A DNA stretch of 64,000 nt from NCBI GenBank assembly GCA_949130485.1, contig OX422195.1:498881-562880 (forward strand), in the 5' to 3' direction. The position numbers and the translations under genes were made by a program. Shown piece by piece: positions 36,501-55,399 of this stretch. The stretch's first letter is position 1. Every line of letters starts with the position of its first letter. The notes beneath the pieces are model-generated. The model was not told the DNA's origin, ran no database searches, and was given only the letters and a program-made list of their open reading frames with translations. Source of the stretch: Agelas oroides (taxonomy: Eukaryota; Porifera; Demospongiae; Agelasida; Agelasidae).

Positions 36501-39500
36501 CCTTTCTACTCACCACAGCTGTGCTACTACAGCCTGCCCTCTACTTACGACAGCTGTCTGCACGTGTATGCATAAAAGCCTTCCATTTACACTCATTACA
36601 GCCCGCCTTTCTACTTACCACAGCCTTGCCTTTCTACTTTTAGCTGTACTCACGTGCATGCCCCATTTACTCATTACAGCCTTGCTACTTACCACAGCTG
36701 TGAACACATGCAGGCGTAAAAGCCTGCCATTTACTCATTACAGCCTGCCTTTCTACTTACCACAGCTGTGAACACATGCAGGCGTAAAAGCCTGCCATTT
36801 ACTCATTACAGCCTGCCTTTCTACTAATTACAGCCGGTCTTTTGCCCATTACAGCCTGCCTTTCTACTTATTACAATGTTTATGCATCTCACCACACCTC
36901 ACCACATTCACAGCTGATTGCCTGTACAGCAAATTTCTACATGCACACTGCACTTCTAAACCACAGCTAAGTGTGTAGCTACTTTGTAATAATTATAGTG
37001 ACTGCCCATACTCTATATTTGTAAGTTAACTCAATTGTGGTTTTGTGGAGTGTGTTGCAAAGGTGCTGTTCGGATGATAGTATATACTTGCAGTGGAGTA
37101 GCTATGGAATAGTCTCGTCCCCAGACCCCACCCACTCACGAGGAGAAACGGTTTGGTGAACCAAGTTGAATTCCTTGGGCTAGCGCACGCTTTTGCGACA
37201 ATGTAACCTAGCAACGATCAAAACATTTTGCGGCCAAGCTGCTCAAAAAAGGTACGGAGACTCGAATGGAGATGAACAAATTTTACTGTTGTAAGGGAAG
37301 TGCTACGTAATAATTACCGATCTCGCAATCTCATTGGTCATTACCACTTTTGGGTAATAAGCCCAAGAAATTCAACTTTGTTCACCAGACCGTTTCTCGC
37401 CAGGAGGCGTGCGCGGGCGGGGCACAAGACTAGGTATGGAATTGCAGGCTGCTCCTCAGTTTCATCCTTTGCAGCTTCTTATTGCAAGGGATGTGGGTGG
37501 GGCCTGAAGTTTCGCACTCAATAATCTGCTTAAAAACAACTCTTATGAACTCTTGGGTTCAGATATAGTAGTTACGATACCTTTTCATTAAATGCTGCCA
37601 CGCCCACAGGATGGAAGGCCAGTGGGTGTGGCTGCGGTTTGCTGCACCCCAGAGCAACTGTCTTTAGCAATACTCCCCCAGCAGTGTCCCTATAGTGTTT
37701 GCAGAGCATGGCATAGTCTATCAAGCCAGACCCTCTCTCACCCTCCAGAAAAGTGAGAGAGGGTCCAGCAGATTTTATTAGTATGCATGAGTTGCTAACC
37801 AATCAGATCCTACTGTTCAATTTTGAGACAGTAGCAACACCTTGGCTTCAGTATGTAAGACTAATGCTGGTGCAGTTTTAAGGTTGCAGATTAAACAAGC
37901 TGTGAACAAATAGAATCTGCTAGACCTTTCTGGGGGGTGAGAGATGGTCTGGCTTGATAGACTGAGCATGGTAGAGCTACAGCATCAACATTTAGTGTAC
38001 TAGTGTGTATGAATGCAATGTAAGGTGTTTCTGTGTGGGTCTGACGACTAGTTTTACCAACACTAGTATGTATTTGCATTTACCAGAGGAGGGCTGTTAG
38101 ATCTGCCACTCCAACAACCCAGCTGTCAGTACGTTCAACATGACTCAGCGAGGTCAGCCGCGTCACAGAAGACGGCAGAGGACAACTAAACCACTGTGAC
38201 ACACACCATAATGAGCTACAACAGAAGTACAAGCAACTAATAATATTCATAGCCTCATGATGATATTCACAGTCTCCTTACATAACCCAAATTATCTTTT
38301 GACCCCTTGCTTATATTGCTACAAGTGAAATCAGGAATCCCGTCTGGTTGTGTGCAGGGAGAAAGTTGACACCTTTCCACAGTCTAAGTTGCTTGGACAA
38401 TCTCTCCTCTCTGCCTCATTCCCAGGCACTTGGGTACAAAGCTACATTCTGTATAACTTCACTCCCAGGCTGTGTCCATGGCCTAGAACGAAGCCACATG
38501 CAGCCAATAGCTACTAGCCACACTACGGCTCACTTCTCCTTTTTCTGGAGTTTCCACACATCCACTGCTTGGGTGGCACTGTCAGTAGGCAATGACTGGC
38601 TCACGACCGTAACACGACTGCTCCTAACCCCACTTACCCAAGAGCAAAGTGCAAAACATTGCAAAGACCTGTGCAAGATCCATAAATGTGTGTGTGAGTG
38701 AGACATTGCACAATTATAATTCCAAAGAGCCGATGAAATCATTGTATGACATCTCAGACGAATACTAACCAATTCCGTTAACTTCCGAGAATGGTCACAA
38801 ATTTCTTACCTGTTAGTAGCCGGGGAAGTCCTTTGCAAATTAAGTACATACCAGTGTTTTTCTTTTCCTTCATTAACAAATATCCTGCAGTGAGGTATAT
38901 TACTGCAGCTGTAAAAAATTTACAGAGCCACTTGTGTAACCATAGCTATTAAGGTATTACTAAACAGGAAATGTATGGATTCATTGTTACCTAGCAACAC
39001 ATTCTTGTAGTGTCCCTCCAACAACTAACAAGAGGTCACCATTAGCACACAACAGACAAGACTCATGGAGCAGCTCCCCCTAAACCAATAAAGCAGATGT
39101 GAGCACTTCCATATCTCGGTCTCCTCCTATTTACAAAAACTTGATGTCACACAACAGTCATTCATTTTAATACAGTTACTGACCTCTCCCAAACACCACG
39201 AGTTTTTCCTCCAATTAGTCCCAGGTGTTGTGCTAGTGCACTTGTGTTGTTCCGAGTACACAGATACTCCCCCGACAGATACAAGAGCAGCCACATAGTG
39301 AATAGTAGTCTTTGCAGTGTGCAGGATTCTAAGTGGCTCAGCTGTGCTGTGGTCAGTAATGGCCTTCAATTGGATGAGCATGTGTTGTATGTGTGACAAT
39401 GTGCATGTGTATGTGCATGTGTATGAGCATGAATGTGTGTGCATGCAAACATGCAAAGTGATAATTAATAAAAATTGGGTACAATGAAATTTGGAATGTT

Positions 39501-42500
39501 GGCAAATACCAAAATGTGCGGAATGTTTGGCTAACTGCTCAACCAAACACACCTCAGAGAAAACGTCGTGTCTCAGCAGTGCTGTTTTGACCACCTCACT
39601 TCCATCCATTTTCTTACAGACACAGTGAAGTGAAGAGCTTGTTGAAACATCACAGAGACTAGATGAAACAAACATGTCTTTGGAAGAGACAACATGAAGC
39701 ACTTCAGTGAGTGGCAGTTGTGAGCCTCTGTCTCTACCCATGACACAAGGAGCCTGGGTCAGTTCAGAGCGCTCATCTAAGTCAGTGGGAACATCTGCTG
39801 CTGTGACTGTGTGAACATGATCTGCTGTGTAGGACTCTACTTCTGACTGAGAGCTACATGTATCTGAAAACCAGAGCTTAGAGGACGTCAGTTTTGATGG
39901 CTTCAATTTTCGTCTCAGCTTCTCCCCAAACTGATGCACTGACTGCAGCTTGTCCAGTTTTAGTGCCTGAAATCCCTCATCAGGAAGGTAAAAATCATCC
40001 ACAGGTTGGGGAGAAAATGGGGGCTTGGGAAATATCAGCTGTTTCATTTCTGGAGGCTTAACTTCAGATGGTGTGCATGTGGAGGTTGAGTCTTGTTGCA
40101 ATGCTGTACTTGCATGTGTAACTGTGATTGGAGATTTTCGACAAATGGGGATGGAAACTATCAGCTCCTCACAGTTGCTGCAAGTGCGACAAGAATTACC
40201 GCAGCTTTGCCGCTGTGGTTCACCATCTCTTTGCACAGCCAGTAGACCTATTGGGTCTGGTGAGTCTCCTTTTGTCTTCCTCTTTCTTCCTCTTTCCCTC
40301 TTCCTTCTACCACCACATTGCTGCAAAGATTCCTCCTTTCTTCTTGAAACCTCTTCACCTTTAGTCTCCTTTGGCCTGGTAGCATCTGTAACACTACTTT
40401 GAGAGCTAATCTTGGCACTCATACTTCGCGTCTGCCTCACCAAGTATTGGGCAGGGTAATCGAAACCTTTCAGCCATATAGGAGAATGGGGATCTTCACT
40501 ATCTCTTACTAAGCTGCCAGCCTGGCTTAAGACCTTCATTTCCTGCTTGTAGTCAGTTATACTCTGATCTTGCACAGTCAGCGGATCAATGGCAGTAGAT
40601 GAGTATGCAGAAGAGGCACTCCTCACTTCACTTATTGGCTGAGACAAAAGAGCTGTCTTTGGGATTATCTCTTTTGGGAACAATTTTCTGCCAAAGGTGC
40701 TAGTACTAGTCCCTTCAGTTAGTAGTGGTTCTATCTTTGAGGTGTCTTGCTTGACATCCACTGAATTTGCAGCCTCAGATCCTAAATCCACATCATGTAC
40801 AGTAGATTTTGAGCCCTAAAAATACCAAAGAGAGTTTGGTCTATTGCAGCAAAGTGAAAACATCAAGTGCATGTCAGTACCTTTTGTACCTGCTTTGAAT
40901 GTCCGGTTTGAGAACGTTGTGCTTTCCTTTTGGTCCTCTGCGACCTTCTGCTGGTTTCAGCCTGAACAAAAACAATTACTGGTCCATCATCACAAAGTTC
41001 TGATGAACGAAAATTTCCCAAGTCTGGGATGCACTAACCCTGAAAACTTGTTGCTGCAACCTTGCCAGTTCAGACTTTTTCCGCTGTAGCTCAGCCTAAG
41101 TGAGAATGTTGCACAAGAAGTGAACAAAAAGGAAAATAATGGAATTCAGTCTGTTTTGACTCTCTGCTTGTCACCATGTTGTAACATTGCTGGCTTGTAT
41201 TTAAAAAGCTTTCTCCTCGTCTGAGACCCACAAGGTAGTTAGCTAGGCATCTCACTTTTTATGAAAATGAAGAATAACTGCTACAATATTACTAACTAAT
41301 TAGTAAATACTGTCATTAATAGGACAAAGGTGAATAATCTTTTTTGCCAATTTTGTTCAATGATGACCTAATCTAAATGTCAGCAAATAAGTTGCCGTTA
41401 AAGTATTAGACTGCATTGGGAAAATCAGCTTATGAAATGACTCCGAGCTAGCTGTGGTCTGATAAATTGGAGAAGGAAAACAAAGGAAATGAAGCTGAAA
41501 ATGAGAACAAGATATGCAAGGGCTTTTTAGCATAAAACACTGTCTTCATTCATCATTTTGTATCTTAATTAAGCTCATACTATATAACTATTATATAACC
41601 TGTTACCTAGGCAATATCACTGTACAAGAGAGATATGGGCAACATTCTTAGATGTTGCCTGGGTAACGGGTTATATCCTGTGAATATATGGCACATTATC
41701 TAGCAACACTGCAGCTAATGTTGAGTTCTACTGGGAGCCAAGCATGCCACCCACACACACAATCTGATTTCTCAGTAGGAACACTGGAAATTAAATTTGG
41801 ACTAAATTTTCAAAGCAACCACAAAGCTAGTGTTGATTTCTAAGGGAGGCCATGTGGTACTGTGTAGTGTGTAATATGAGAAGGTAAATTGCTTTGTAGC
41901 TGTAAATCAATAATTGGTATCAATTATCACCCAACTCTGGTGGTTTTGAGCACTGTGCAACAAGTTAAGGCACTGGTATTACAAAGAGAAAAAGAAACAC
42001 TCTTAAATGCAGGTCTAATCAGCAAGGGATATAATAAAGCTCAGAATATAGCAGCTGTCAGGAAAATGGTAAAACTGTAAGAAGAGGGAAATTACTGGAA
42101 CTCACTTCTGTAGGAATACTAGGAATACTAGGAAGCCCACCTCATGCTCACAAATTGTTAGCACCTTCTCAGGTGACAATTGATCCTGAAAGAAGGTTGC
42201 TAAGCTACGCAGAATATTTTAGGAATGAGACCTGCAGCTGTTCACAATTTAGCGGTTCAGAAACTGGTTACAATAGAAACATTCTTCCATTTCACTGAGC
42301 AATGAGGTGTATGTGTCTAGCTATGTTCCCAGGCTCTCCTCCGCTCCTCCATAAAAATAACTTGTACTGCAAGCAACAAAAACAAGGCAGTGTCCTGGTA
42401 ACAAGGACGGCTCAGGTCCCATGTTGAAAAACAGTTGTTCTGCAGTGCTGTTCTGCATTCTTCCATTTCACTGAGCAATGAGGTGTATGTGTCTAGCTAT

Positions 42501-44664
42501 GTTCCCAGGCTCTCCTCCGCTCCTCCATAAAAATAACTTGTACTGCAAGCAACAAAAACAAGGCAGTGTCCTGGTAACAAGGACAGCATGGGTCCCACGT
42601 TGAAAAACAGCTGTTCTGCAGTGCTGTTCTGCATTCTTCCATTTCACTGAGCAATGAGGTGTATGTGCCTAGCTATGTTCCCAGGCTCTCCTCCGCTCCT
42701 CCATAAAAATAACTTGTACTGCAAGCAACAAAAACAAGGCAGTGTCCTGGTAACAAGGACAGCATGGGTCCCACGTTGAAAAACAGCTGTTCTGCAGTGC
42801 TGTTCTGCATTCTTCCATTTCACTGAGCAATGAGGTGTATGTGCCTAGCTATGTTCCCAGGCTCTCCTCCGCTCCTCCATAAAAATAACTTGTATTGCAA
42901 GCAACAAAAACAAGGCAGTGTCCTGGTAACAAGGACGGCATGGGTCCCACGTTGAAAAACAGCTGTTCTGCAGTGCTTCAAGGATGTGTAAGCCTTGCAT
43001 GTAGTTGGCATGCATTACAGTATCGTCTTAGTACTTGAAATGCTTCACAATGGAACTCTATACAGAGTTGTTCAGACCTGGATGACGTCCAGCCCTTGCC
43101 ACATTGCGATGTCCCTTACAGCCAAACGCATTTGACAAAATTGCCAAGTATTTAATGAAGAAAAATTCAGATTTGATTGACAAAATTGCCATGTACTTAA
43201 TGAAAATTTGACTGACAAAATGCCAAGTACTTAATGACTTAATGAGAAAATTAAAGAAATTGCAAAGTACTCAATGTAGAAATTGATTTGATTGATACTG
43301 TTGCTGAAGGCACACACGTAATGATATCTCACATCATTATCCCTCTCATGGTATTGTGTTTACACCGCAGTGGTCAACACCCAAAGTAATATCTAAGTAT
43401 CATTTAATTAGAAGATCAGATATCAGGAATGAGTGCACGTGCATGCAAGTCAAAACAAGTAATGCCACACTGTGTACAAAGCATGGTGTACATGCACACA
43501 CACCAGTGTAGTTGGGTGGAATAGTGGCTTTGTGGGTAAACACTGCATTGTACTGAACATGACTATGCCTACTTAGTCCTTATGATAAATGTTTTAGTTA
43601 TCTGTCATGGTGAAATAAGGCTGTGAAGCAATTGTAATCCTGAAGAGAAAAACTTTACCATATTCCAAGCTCTTTGGGCTCAGCTTTGGAGAATTGGTAA
43701 AGTGGAGGCTACAAACTATATTGCTCACGAATACTTGTAGTGTGGCTAGATGTGGCAGTAATAGGGATGTTTTGGAGATAAAGCAGTTGCCATGGTAATT
43801 GTGGAGGCTATGGGATGGTTGTGAAATGTCGAGTAATTTCACACAGGTAATTGCACAAATTAACAGATTACGGATCTACTCCTCCTTGTCTGGTGTGAGT
43901 CTACTCTTCCGAATATAGTGTGACGGTTCTGATTGCACACGTGTGTACCTATTTCTGAAAAACTAAACTAGAAAGGGTATTATGTAAAATCACTATTTCC
44001 CTAACTGTTCTTGTTTAATGTGGACTCAAATACTCCAAATGTATTGCTTAATGAAGTCAGTAAAGACTTGATGCTTAAGGCAACTCACTAATACACCTGT
44101 CTGTGGCAAATGGCAGTTATCTCCCCAAGCAATACATGCAGATGTGAGTATAGGGGATACCTAGGTTCAAAGGTCAAATATACATGGTATGGGGCAGAGG
44201 GGGGTAGGATAAGGTCAGAGGTCATTAATTGCATCCCTAAGCCAATTAAGCACACTAAAACTGCATTTATCTTCTTCTACGTTGATTTTTGCTTGGGGAT
44301 CAATCCGGGTTCAATCTCTATTACTTTTTGCAAGCTCCATTGTCCAAATTTGGAACTGACATTTTGGGCACAGGGTACATGCTGCCTAGGTTCAAAGGTC
44401 AGTTATTTTGAAGGTGCTAGTTCACCAACGCAGTGCTACCTAGCAGCTGCCAATTTCTCACAGCCGACACAAACACAGCTGCACTACTGCCATAAACACA
44501 ATTCAGCAATGTGTCATCCGTATCATAGCCACTATTGAAGGCACTTCACCACACCTTGCAGGTTGTGAAATGTGGGGGTGGTTTTTGGCATGCAAAGTAT
44601 TACAAAACATAGTTACAGTTACGGTTTATGGCGATCTCACTACCTGTAAACTGTTAGCATCCAT
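33545..44664 (-). CDS. PALB2: PALB2 (FANCN) orthologue, coiled coil plus WD40
   Basis: PALB2 links BRCA1 to BRCA2/RAD51 in homologous recombination. Proposed minus-strand exons: 44644-44664 (MDANSLQ), 42141-42185, 41039-41095 (coiled coil AELQRKKSELARLQQQVF), 40890-40961 (basic), 39553-40815 (long disordered exon), about 39184-39355 (EPLRILHTAKTTIHYVAALV), 39001-39079 (ELLHESCLLCANGDLLLVVG), 38852-38884, 38534-38668 (VTVVSQSLPTDSATQAVDVW), 37581-37689, 36135-36337, 35940-36016, about 34696-34818 (FLTAASGNSVLTWNLL) and 33545-33657 (ending LDSRGELHIFSEQH). Phases agree for most joins. The N-terminal coiled coil, long linker and blade sequence order of the C-terminal propeller match PALB2, including the very C-terminal blade. 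Sequence identity is low, the joins between 35940 and 34818 and before 39355 are not resolved, and the first exon is tentative. Confidence 0.72.
34403..34449. mobile_element. Short foldback MITE in a PALB2 intron
   Basis: TTGTACCCAGGCTC pairs with GAGCCTGGGTATGAGGCTA. The flanks TATGCTCT and GTGCTCTT are similar and may be a worn TSD. Confidence 0.6.
34915..34969. mobile_element. Short foldback MITE with perfect 9-bp TSD
   Basis: It starts TAGCCTTGTTCCCAGGC and ends GCCTGGGAACGAGGCTA. GTTTGTTAT occurs at 34906-34914 and 34970-34978. Confidence 0.9.
36035..36087. mobile_element. Short foldback MITE with TSD
   Basis: TACCCTCGTACCCAGGCTC and its complement form the element. The flanks ACAAAGGCC and GTAAAGGCC match at 7 of 9. 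It lies in the PALB2 intron just upstream of the exon at 36016. Confidence 0.8.
36470..36870. repeat. Minisatellite in a PALB2 intron
   Basis: CATTACAGCCTGCCTTTCTA and ACCACAGCTGTGAACACATG-type units alternate through about 400 bp, with copies 35-70 bp apart. Confidence 0.75.
37110..37432. mobile_element. 323-bp foldback element with 9-bp TSD
   Basis: It begins TAGTCTCGTCCCCAGACC and ends GGGCACAAGACTA. Inner arms include GAAACGGTTTGGTGAACC and its complement GTTCACCAGACCGTTTC. The flanks GCTATGGAA (37101-37109) and GGTATGGAA (37433-37441) match at 8 of 9. It is a longer member of the foldback family, in a PALB2 intron. Confidence 0.8.
37714..37964. mobile_element. 251-bp inverted-repeat element with TSD
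   Basis: TAGTCTATCAAGCCAGACC at the left pairs with GGTCTGGCTTGATAGACTG at the right. The flanks AGCATGGCA (37705-37713) and AGCATGGTA (37965-37973) match at 8 of 9. It sits right beside the PALB2 exon at 37581-37689. Confidence 0.8.
41591..41676. mobile_element. Hairpin element, TATAACCTGTTACCTAGG type
   Basis: TATAACCTGTTACCTAGGCA pairs with TGCCTGGGTAACGGGTTATA across about 40 bp. A second copy is at 62403-62490. It lies in a PALB2 intron. Confidence 0.7.
42280..42985. repeat. 176-bp tandem repeat, four copies
   Basis: CATTCTTCCATTTCACTGAG begins at 42280, 42456, 42632 and 42808, an exact 176-bp period. Copies differ by only a few bases. Each contains a worn foldback-family motif (GTTCCCAGGCTCTCC and CTGGTAACAAGG). 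It lies in the first large PALB2 intron. Confidence 0.93.
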
Positions 44665-45091
44665 GCCCGCCAGGACCACTGCAGTATATAGTACGAGGAT
44701 TGCGCGCGCGGGTATTCTGCGCTCACAAAGGGTTAAATTATTCCTCTAGCTCACGAAATTTTATAACTGTATAATTTTCTTTCAAGTCAAGTGCACAGCA
44801 ATGACAATAAAAACACAATTTAATTGTGACAATGGAATAAAAAAGGCATTTATACATCCAGGCATTGTGCTACAAAAAGCTTTTGGATGTACAAGCACAT
44901 TGAGTGATACAAATGCTACCATTCAGGTCATACTAAAGCTCTTACTACAAACACTTCAATTACAGATGAAACTGCTCAGATTCATGAAAATGGAGGGGTG
45001 AAGAAAGGTTGCTAAAATCGAGGAACCAACGATAAAGTTTGTGCATGCACGGAGTTCCCTGGTGAGAGACAAACTGCCTGAGAGTGATGAG
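44665..45091. other. Intergenic, PALB2 5' side
   Basis: No supported gene. It holds a GCGCGCGCGGG patch near 44700 (likely PALB2 promoter) and the 3' side of the secreted-protein gene. Confidence 0.5.
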
Positions 45092-45832
45092 TTAAGGGCA
45101 TGAAGAGGGTTCATCACCTGCCTGCCGTTTGGATTTTGATATTTCAGTAGGAACTTCTTCCCCAGTTTCACAATCTACTTCTGCACCACTAAAAGGTAGA
45201 AGCCACACAGCTCTGCACTCGCAGCCAGTATTGATGCTGAAGCAATGGGCCTGTGGCTCAGCTGGGCAGCGTTGGCCTTCGCAGGGATTCTCCCTGCACA
45301 CTCCACTGCACTTTAGCAGGTCTGTGTCGACTGGCTGACCGTTTTTGCACACAGCCAAGCCCCCCGTTTCGTCAAAAAATATCGGAAGATTGCGGCCACA
45401 CTTTTTCACCACTGCACACTGTGCATCCGGATTATCGTCGCAGGTCAAGTTTGCACATGGATTTTCCGGGTCGATCACGACGGGACTGATTCTTCGGTCG
45501 CACTCCTTTCCCTCCCACCCATCACAGCATCTGCGAGTGACAATTTCTACCGTAATGTTGCGTTCTTCCCAGGCATCCTCGTCCCAGTCAGTCTTGGTGT
45601 AATTTTTCCTCACCGTCACGAAACACCCACCTTCTGTCGGTGCTTGCGTAGTGACGGAAGATGGAAATAGCGGTGGCAGAGTCGGAGTTGCATCTGCATT
45701 TCGAGATTGTCTCATTGCTTGGTGGCCTAGCGATCTGCTGTCTCCTGCGTCGATGAAAAATCCGCATAGACAGAGTAGTACCAGCGTGCACGTATGCCGG
45801 GAGTGCACGAACGTTGGTCTCAGTTCTGTCAT
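45092..45832 (-). CDS. Secreted cysteine-rich protein with EMI-like module
   Basis: A single-exon frame of 246 residues from the ATG at 45832. A hydrophobic N-terminus (TLVLLCLCGFFIDAG) looks like a signal peptide. A Thr/Pro linker follows, then an EMI-like region from GGCFVTVRKNYTKTDW to RRCCDGWEGKEC. Two related cysteine modules come next: NPCANLTC...CGRNLPIFFDETGGLAVC and NPCEGQRC...CECRAVWLLPFSGAEVDC. The tail carries KSKRQ, a possible furin-like site. The frame is open further upstream to 46102, but the ATG at 45832 gives the signal peptide. The protein is probably extracellular; I do not recognise an orthologue. It is divergent from the GH31 gene. Confidence 0.75.
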   Translation of the reverse strand: MTELRPTFVHSRHTCTLVLLCLCGFFIDAGDSRSLGHQAMRQSRNADATPTLPPLFPSSVTTQAPTEGGCFVTVRKNYTKTDWDEDAWEERNITVEIVTRRCCDGWEGKECDRRISPVVIDPENPCANLTCDDNPDAQCAVVKKCGRNLPIFFDETGGLAVCKNGQPVDTDLLKCSGVCRENPCEGQRCPAEPQAHCFSINTGCECRAVWLLPFSGAEVDCETGEEVPTEISKSKRQAGDEPSSCP

Positions 45833-46100
45833 CTTCAGAGAGTTTGAAAACTGGATGAAGCTGTAGAATAGCTTGCAATTCCAAATCGTTTTGTGATAGT
45901 TCACTTCACTTTTGCATGTCACGACTCTGAACACGCGGTCTTTTATTGTCTTGACTAGTGCTATTTGCGTGGGCGGAGATTTGCGCATAACGTCATGTGT
46001 GTAAAGTGTATTGTCGCTTGTGGTGGAATCCTTTACTGCGCTGCTGTCTGATTTCCTGGAGTGACATACAAACAGTAGAACCCCCCTCGGGCAATCTACC
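45833..46100. promoter_or_regulatory. Divergent promoter, secreted protein / GH31 gene
   Basis: 268 bp separate the two chosen start codons and no other gene fits between. Promoter role is inferred from layout only. Confidence 0.5.
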
Positions 46101-53213
<7,113 letters not shown>

Positions 53214-53356
53214 TAATTTAGTAATTTAATTTTGGGACAACCCTTGATTATTTTATCAAATTAACCGCAAATTTATTAATATATTGAATCCTCGTTGTTT
53301 ACAAACAAAACCAGTGGTTACATCTGTCTCGTTAGACTAAACCAAAGAAAATTGTT

Positions 53357-53753
53357 TTAAGCCTGTTTATTGTTCCCTTGCTCCCGGGCTCATGCGCACC
53401 CACACACATGGGTTTAAGCCTGTTTATTGTTCCCTTGCTCCCGAGCTCATGCGCACCCACACACATGGGTTTAAGCCTGTTTATTGTTCCCTTGCTCCCG
53501 AGCTCATGCGCACCCACACACATGGGTTTAAGCCTGTTTATTGTTCCCTTGCTCCTGGGCTCATGCGCACCCACACACATGGGTTTAAGCCTGTTTATTG
53601 TTCCCTTGCTCCCGGGCTCATGCGCACCCACACACATGGGTTTAAGCCTGTTTATTGTTCCCTTGCTCCCGGGCTCATGCGCACCCACACACATGGGTTT
53701 AAGCCTGTTTATTGTTCCCTTGCTCCCGGGCTCATGCGCACCCACACACATGG
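53357..53753. repeat. 57-bp tandem repeat, seven copies
   Basis: The unit includes GGTTTAAGCCTGTTTATTG, TTCCCTTGCTCCCGGGCTC and GCGCACCCACACACATG. 57 is 19 codons, so frames stay open on both strands; no other coding sign. Confidence 0.95.
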
Positions 53754-54263
53754 GAATGAGACAAATTTATTTCCCTGCACAAAGAGTGCTGGTATTACAC
53801 ACTCCAAGTGGCTTTCTGTGTTATGGTCTCATTCCCAGGCCCAATTGAAATGCTTGGGAATGAGACTAGAGCTGTGTATGTGATGAGTATATATACAAGT
53901 GTCAGTTGAATAATATTGTGTTTCTGGCCTAGTTGTTGATCACAGCTCAGTAACATAAGAAAGAGTACCAGTTCTTCCCTTTTTTCTACCTTTGCATGAA
54001 ATTTAGTAAATTAATTGAAGACTTTTATTCAGGTTTCTTTCTTTTCTGGTGATAAGTTGTTTAAAATTGGTCTCCTAGCAACTTAACAATGACCTCTCTC
54101 TACTATAAGCTGGGATAAGTAGTGAAACTTTAGTAAACAATGCTGTTTCGTTTTAGTAATTGGAACTATATAAAATTAATGCTGTTTTAATTAAAACTAA
54201 ACTCAACTAATATTACAATTAAACTAAGCTACCAACTTTAGTCTAATTACTAATGTACTAATC

Positions 54264-54540
54264 CAAGAGCACATAGGAACGGGCGGCTAGAGTAAGAGTG
54301 TGTAACTACGTCAAATTCAAAACCAGGCGGAATTTACCGAAAAACGGAATTTACCGCAGTACGTGTTACTAAAAATAGTAACACGTACTGCACAACTGCA
54401 CGTAGACATTATTAAGCCATTGTTGCTAAGCACGTGACCAGTTGTTCTATATTTAGTACGGTTCAATAATTTGCCCGGACTACGGACTTCTATTGGAGTT
54501 ACACGCTCTTACTCTAGCCGCCCGTTCTTATGCGCTCTTA
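54264..54540. mobile_element. Inverted-repeat element, CGGGCGGCTAGAGTAAGAG family (copy 2)
   Basis: The termini CAAGAGCACATAGGAACGGG and CCGTTCTTATGCGCTCTT are complementary, and the interior arms match copies 1 and 3. No clear TSD. Confidence 0.85.
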
Positions 54541-55009
54541 ACAGTAAACTAAAGCAACTCGACTGAGATTCAGTAGTATCAGCTCAGTTGCTATCACACG
54601 ATAGGACGATAGCAAGACAGCTCATTTGATTGGTGGTTAGTAAAGTGGTTGTCATGGCAATAAATAGCCCTTATGCACCTGTATGGGGGATGAATGCCAT
54701 TGGTGCATGCGGAGATTGAATTATGTGCAGACAGTTTGCAGATGTCTAGATAACGGCTTCCATCTGGCATGTTAACAGTTTTCATTATTAGATTAATATT
54801 ATTGTAATGTTTCGGGGAAATATAACAAACAAACAAAACGTTAATATTTTAATAAGGCAATGTGTTAAGACACAACAAACATACATAACCCGACTGGGCA
54901 CACAGAAACACATCTTGTTCCTAGACTCCTACACCACTTTCCTATCATTTGTAGCAAGGAACAAAAATGCTGGGGTGGGTCCCGGGAGCTAGGCTATACT
55001 AGCAAACAG

Positions 55010-55399
55010 TAGCCTCGTTCCCAGGCCGTTCCCGCCTCCAGTTTTTGATCGCTTGCAGTATAAAAACGGAGGGGAAGGCCTGGGAGAAAGAGTCACGTGC
55101 GTGACGTCAGGTAGACGTGAGGGAGGCGGTGCCCGATCGTTGTAATTCACAAACTTTGCGTTGATCTACCAAACAACGAGCTGTATTGACGCTGTCTTTC
55201 GAATGTTACAGTCTCAAGTTCTTGCACAAGATATTACAAGAAGGACCTCAAGATTCTTCGTCGGGCACCGCCCCCCTCACGTCTACCCTCACGTCTACCT
55301 GACGTCATGCACGTGACTCTTTCTCCCAGGCCTTCCCCTCCGTTTTTATACTGCAAGCGATCAAAAACTGGAGGCGGGAACGGCCTGGGAACGAGGCTA
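55010..55399. mobile_element. 390-bp long foldback with perfect 9-bp TSD
   Basis: The arms of roughly 140 bp pair almost perfectly from TAGCCTCGTTCCCAGGCC to its complement at the end. AGCAAACAG lies at 55001-55009 and 55400-55408. It is the longest clear member of the foldback family here. Confidence 0.92.

Noticed and set aside
39127-39553. Reading through the long PALB2 exon into the following ACAT/GTGCAT repeat as coding
   Set aside because: A good donor at 39553 ends the conserved-like part; the HTHSCSYTCTYTC stretch is microsatellite translation.
53332-53883. Three long frames with 19-residue repeats
   Set aside because: Explained by the 57-bp tandem repeat; the frames exist on both strands.
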